Notes under the pieces: generated by a model
The model's database searches: none
Told to the model about the DNA's origin: nothing
Seen by the model: only the letters and a program-made list of their open reading frames with translations
Origin: Acanthaster planci
Lineage: Eukaryota > Echinodermata > Asteroidea > Valvatida > Acanthasteridae
Length of the DNA stretch: 60,684 nt
NCBI RefSeq assembly: GCF_001949145.1
Contig: NW_019091718.1
Location: forward strand, 34,637-95,320
Direction: 5' to 3'
Program-made: the position numbers and the translations under genes
In this document: one piece after another, positions 55,812 through 60,684 of the stretch
Layout: each line of letters begins with the position of its first letter
Numbering within the stretch: the first letter of the stretch is position 1

Positions 55812-56729
55812 TATGGTGTACTTTTTACGACACACATTTCTCTCTCTCTCTCTAGCCTTCCTCCAGGTGACGCAACGACGTGACGGCATGACGGCTCCCT
55901 TGCGTTGTGCCGTTGGGTCGCACCGTCGCCTTTTTGCCATTACTTTTGTACACACACGACGCATCGCGTTGTGCCGTCGCCCGTCACGTCATGCTGCCTT
56001 AGGTCCTTTCCATGTTGCATTTTTTGCCGCTTAAACATCGCCCCTTCCATCGCCCGTCGCATTGTACCGTCATGCATCGCGTCGTACGTCGTGTCGTGCA
56101 TCACGTCGCCTGAAGCACGACGCAACGCACGGCACGACGCATCATGTGCTGTCGCCGTTTGTTTCTTGGTGTTTGTAGAGGGCGCCTTTACTGTTTTCTT
56201 TCATTTCCGCCCCGGTATTTGAATAGTAGTGTACAGTCCATTAATTCAAGCCCCATTGAAAACAGTGTAAAACCGGCACTGTTCAGTGCCCAATAACATG
56301 CTTACCAACATCCTTGAGATTGTTGAAACGCAAATAAAATTATTGTCTAGTCCCTAATCCTTCCATTTCTTTTCAATTTATTGTGGGCTAACCAACCACA
56401 TTTTTAATTATTCCCTCAAAACAAAATCACCCCCAAAAAGTGATTTCTCCGAAGTCTGATTGCAGCCATTTTTCAAGTGGCAACCCTCAACCTTCTTTGG
56501 CACTTAGGACCATTTTTCAGTTATAGTTTTTAACTATTCTGCTTTCATGGGATAGCTCAAAGACCCAGGCAGTTGATCCTGGCAACGATTTACACAATTT
56601 CACCATTTTGGGGACCAAACAATCTCCTTTTTTACAGAAAAATGCTGGGCTGCTACTTTGGCTAGTGGGCTAAGCAGAAATTCTTACGTGAATAGTGGAC
56701 TGCATGCACCCAGGACATGGCATTCGCTC

Positions 56730-57353
56730 TTTGTACGCTGCTGCCATGGGCATGCAGAGCCTTGAACTGACAGCTTTTGAAATATCCTCCAATGGAGGGA
56801 TTTCACATTAGCGCCGTCTGCGCACATCTGCAGTGAAACCGAGGCTCTCTGTGTTGAACTTCGTCGCGCGCACCCGCGGAGTCCACACAGTACATGCAGT
56901 ATCCGGTTTGTAAGTGTGACGCCACTTCAGTTCAAACCATGCCCACTGCACAAGATACATGACTATCGCAGGTACGTTAGTTCGCGGTCATTGACGTTAT
57001 TTTTTCTTTTGATGTCACGTGTCGAGTCATCCTGAAAGACTTTTCCGCAAAAATTTGCAGCCTGAAAAGTCTGAATTCAACATACCTTTGTGTATTTTGT
57101 GTTTTGACTCCTTACTTTCAATCGTCTGATGGTATTAAGTATTGAAGCTGACACATACAGCCTTGTTTTCAAATGCGGAATTGTGCAGATTGACACTAAA
57201 AGCGTCGTATTAGGATCCCTCTATCATATAGTATAGATGGTAGAAGAACTAACGCAACATCATGCCCAAAAATATTTACCAACATACACGGAAAAAGTTG
57301 CCAGATCGAGGCTCTGCATGCCCATGGCGGTAGCGTACAAAGAGCGAATAGGT
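56730..57353. mobile_element. Nested inverted-repeat element, about 625 bp
   Basis: attcgctctttgtacgct (56730) and ccatgggcatgcagagcc pair with the complement at 57312-57353 over about 42 bp, with small changes. No coding. Confidence 0.7.
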
Positions 57354-57429
57354 AGCAGGTCTTGTTTCTGTTATTGTTCCTTTCATTGTTACTTTCTAAC
57401 TTTGTGTTTTCATTGAGAGTTGTTGAAGA

Positions 57430-57525
57430 AAAGGTTGGTTGGTTTGTTTTGTTTTGTGTTTTGTGTTGTGTGTTTTGTTTTGTTTGTTTGTTGGGGTGTT
57501 GGTGTCGTTTGTTTGTCTGTTTTTA
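57430..57525. repeat. GT-rich simple sequence
   Basis: Interrupted ttttg/ttg repeats (tttgttttgttttgtgttttg and similar). Confidence 0.85.
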
Positions 57526-57573
57526 ATTAAATGTAATTAGAAAGAGCTTCATGACCAACTATCAGCCTTGTCT

Positions 57574-57785
57574 CCAGGAAATAAATAACATGAGCCACAG
57601 CGTTGTTTTAACTTTTCCTGCTCTAATTTTGATCTTCCTAGCAATTATATAATAGAATTGATTTTGTTCCCCTACTTCCCCAGGAAATAAATATTATGAG
57701 CCACAACGTTGTTGTAACTTTTCCTGCTCTAATTTTGATCTTCCTAACAATTATGTAATAGAATTGATTTTGTTCCCCTTCTTTT
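57574..57785. repeat. 106-bp tandem duplication
   Basis: ccaggaaataaata starts at 57574 and again at 57680. The copies share cttttcctgctctaattttg and aattgattttgttcccct with a few differences. Confidence 0.85.
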
Positions 57786-59579
57786 TGAAATCCTAACTCC
57801 CCCAGAATTAGGTCAAACAATTTGTGTGGGTTGCTTGACAGTGCGCATGGGCAGTTGGAAGCAGAACTTGCAACCAGCCACAAGAATTCTTGAGAAGGAG
57901 CTGATAACTTCCCTAGCCAGTGACCTTCCACACTTCACTTGGCTACGGGACTGAACAGAGACTGTTCCGTAGTCTCTCTGTAATTTCTCCTGCCATCGAA
58001 CCTGCCATACTTTCAAATTCGTCCCTGTCCTGCTCTAGGCACAAACATTACCAGTGTAAGCCTATTGAACCACACATGCATACGTTGCTGGACAGGGGGT
58101 GGCCTGGACCAGAGCCACATGAATTCCGTTCTCAAACCTGATTTAGTCGAGGGGAAGGAAAGACTGTGCACTTGAACCCTAAACATCAAATAGCCCAACA
58201 CATCTTCACCATCTATTCATGTTCTTTTTACTGCAAGCCTTTCTATTGCAAACTCTACAGCTACTTTTGAAGTCAAGACAAGCCAAGTCGTCCCCAACTT
58301 CAGCAATAGATCGTTTTCAAGCTAGGCCTTTTATTTATTTTCATTGCTACTTCGTAATGTTTTCTGTTAAATAGAATCCCTGTTTTTTTCTCATTATTAA
58401 ATACATGCAGATATTTGTATTTTTTCATACCGTGTGAAAACTTTTCACTATCTCAGCCAGAAACGACTTAATTCTCACTGGTTAGCTAATAATAAAAGGC
58501 GTAAACTGGTACACAAATTAATAATGTAAGCAGGTGTCATGATTCTCATATTATGCCCACTACAATATTTCTAAATCCATTCTAAGATACAATACATCAA
58601 TCATTATTACGTGCTTGCTAATGTAACATGCGGATCTGAGGAGAAATTATGTGTGGGACAAACATGATAATAGCGTCTGTATCATGTTCTATTCAGAAAC
58701 ACGGCCTAATATCAATGAAAGTGTGGTGCTGATGAAGCTGACGAGGAAGACTTAGCTGAAGACTAAGACTGGAGAAAGGAATATTCTGAGGGTATTATAG
58801 AGCAGGCTTGGAGGTAACTTCCTAAACTTGTGGTCAAACTTGCGGCCGTACAATTGTAGACGAATTGTCTGGAGAACTGGGAATACTACTTAGAAATTAC
58901 CGGGATGGTCCATAGAGAAATATCGGTATCTATATTACAAATCTACCACAAAAGGGAACTTCATCGACGGTGTTGAAAAAAATCATTGGCTGCAAAGGGT
59001 GATGAATTCCAGGCTTCCACTTATTGTGAAAGAGCAGTTCCTGCATATGCGGATTTTAAAATTTTTTTTTTGGCTTTTTTTTTCATTTTCTCAATAGAAT
59101 ATGACAGAAATTAATCCTAATCGATAAACGGATGAGATAAAAACAAGAAAAAACATACCACAGAGCAAATAGCATGTACTTCGCAAGCACGGGAGACGGA
59201 AATGAAAGAAAACAGTGAAGCAAAGGGCGACAGCACACGATGCGTCTTGTCGTGCGTCGTGTCGTGCGTTGCGTCGTGCTTCAGGCGACGTAATAGACAA
59301 CGCAATACACGACGTACGACACGACGCACGACGGTACAACGCGACAGGCGATGTGATGTTCAGGCGGGAAAAAAATGCAACATGGAAAATACCTCAGACA
59401 GCACGATGCGACGGCACAACGCTACGCGTTGTGTGTGTAGAAATGTAATGGCAAGAAGGTGACGGTGCAACACGATGGCATGACACAAGGGAGCCGTTGT
59501 GCCATTGCATCGTGTAGTTGCATCGCCTGGATGGAGGGTAAAGAGAGAGAGAAATGTTTGTCATAAATATTACACCATA

Positions 59580-60206
59580 CCAATTCCATTGACCATTCAG
59601 AATAAAACTAAATGATGTAAAACCATGATTAATATTAATTTCTTATAAAAGCTCCACTGCTTCATTTCAAATTGCTCGATGAAAAAAAGGACAAGTTGTG
59701 GGTGCACTTGCCTCATCCCCACATTCCAAGTAACTAGCTAATTTTTATCAGTGGGTCAACTGGCCTTGATGAGCACCTGGTGTTTGACTCATTGACCATT
59801 ACACTTTTCTGGAAACTTAAAATTGCATCCTATATCCCACCTGTTCACAAAATCTCAACCTTGTTACATACATGTACATGTAGTTCGCATCAGATGGCGC
59901 CTGCGTAGTTTACTACACAACAACTAGCATTCTGACATATGACAGCAAGGGGTAACTTGATTGAAATTACATGCCCATTGTTACGGATAAAACTTCCGGT
60001 CAATGGGGTACACTGGTGTGCCAGGCATATTTCTGACTGCAGGTGAATATATTTCGAACATGGCATGCCATGTGCATAATAAGTGACTGTTTTGTGCCTT
60101 GCTTAGTTTGGGACAGCATTTGATGACAGTGTATGGGATGATCAGATCAATCTTTGGAGACCACATCCCATAATTAGATTAAATGTGCCATTTAATCTTC
60201 ATATAT
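59580..60206. other. Non-coding
   Basis: No gene recognised. Confidence 0.3.
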
Positions 60207-60494
60207 GGAATAGCAGTACCTGAAACACAAAAGGAGAAGAACTCTACCTGGAAGGTTTGACATTCTTCTTACTTGGGTTTCAGGAATTCTTTTATTCATT
60301 ATTTTTTAATAAAGTTGGTCATTTTAATTTTACTTTAAGTATCATTGGACAAGTTGAGACATCGATTCTGTCTCTGATTTACTATGGACATACATACCCT
60401 ATAATGTTATCAGCTAATATGTTGTTAATAGATAATTGTTAAGGTACCCTTGTTGAATTGGATACAGTAAGCCTTTAAACATTTGTCACTAATA
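60207..60494. repeat. Dispersed repeat family R2, copy 2
   Basis: Direct-orientation relative of 46503-46790 (see that entry). Confidence 0.75.
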
Positions 60495-60527
60495 TGACAC
60501 TTGACACCGTCTTCCCACTTGATCCAC

Positions 60528-60684
60528 CAATTGGGGGATCTGATCCACCTTTTGCCACATTGCCGGATCAGATCCCCCAATTGTTGGAACAGATCCGGCA
60601 ATTGTGTGTAGTGGGCACGCTTACCGTTATAAGGTGGATCAGGATCAGATCCACCTTTCTTGATCCTCCTCTGGAGCAGGATAC
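60528..60684. repeat. Palindromic GATC-rich repeat cluster at window end
   Basis: caattgggggatctgatcc (60528-60546) pairs perfectly with ggatcagatcccccaattg (60565-60583). Related gatccaccaattg, gatccggcaattg and gtggatcaggatcagatcc words continue to the window end, so the element is cut off. Confidence 0.75.

Larger units (their letters stand above)
55812..59579. mobile_element. 3.8-kb foldback element with about 400-bp CpG-rich inverted arms
   Basis: The left arm 55812-56216 and right arm 59190-59579 are inverted copies: tatggtgtac...acatttctctctctctc at the left tip, and its complement gagagagagaaatg...tacaccata at the right tip. Inside the arms are many cgtcgtgcgtcg-type sub-repeats. Long arms made of short repeats are the mark of foldback (FB/TU-type) elements, first described partly in sea urchins. 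The centre (56217-59189) encodes no recognisable transposase and contains a smaller nested inverted-repeat element and a 106-bp duplication. Confidence 0.6.

Overview
This is a stretch of animal nuclear genome, most likely from a marine invertebrate. The composition is AT-rich with many acatgta/tacatgta and aggcct words. Short exons sit between consensus splice sites, and the rest is intergenic or intronic sequence packed with retrotransposons, DNA transposons, foldback elements and tandem repeats. The word usage reminds me of echinoderms, hemichordates or amphioxus, but I cannot fix the phylum. There are two runs of N (11887-12071 and 39840-40283) and one isolated N (13400).

Region 1 (1-2986) is unlike the rest. 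It holds four closely packed minus-strand genes, all decayed, with almost no spacers. Two hairpin-plus-T-run signals resemble intrinsic terminators, one after the first gene and one after the last. The first gene has Cys/His zinc-type repeats followed by an HNH-like domain of a kind known from large DNA viruses. The others are small membrane proteins and a long coiled-coil/membrane protein. I read this as the truncated remains of a compact virus-like element, bounded on the left by a SINE tail and on the right by a Ty3/gypsy relic. It is the best candidate here for something undescribed.

Region 2 (2987-17100) holds a gypsy gag-protease relic, a duplicated exon-like block, a MITE, one well-formed host exon (6287-6433), a DIRS/Ngaro-like recombinase relic, and an LTR-like insertion with a 5-bp target duplication inside a roughly 118-bp satellite. 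That insertion itself contains a SINE with a 13-bp duplication. A nearly complete minus-strand gypsy element (gag, protease, RT, RNase H, integrase, polypurine tract and 3' LTR) follows, then an LTR-like promoter region.

Region 3 (17100-31600) is mostly non-coding sequence with dispersed repeats, plus a plus-strand gypsy element (25035-30548) with recognisable LTRs, primer-site region, polypurine tract and target duplication, but a ruined polyprotein. Region 4 (31600-41300) holds a tandem array rich in TGACGTCA palindromes, a piggyBac deletion derivative in TTAA sites inside a minisatellite, and a pseudogene of an unidentified repetitive protein family. Region 5 (43390-60684) has a LINE RT relic, a second host exon (44975-45210), several inverted-repeat elements (one carrying hammerhead-ribozyme-like core motifs), a hAT-type transposase relic, a DIRS-like RT fragment, and a 3.8-kb foldback element with about 400-bp CpG-rich arms.

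No transposon protein in the window looks intact. The two splice-bounded exons are the only good evidence for host protein-coding sequence, and I could not identify their gene or genes.
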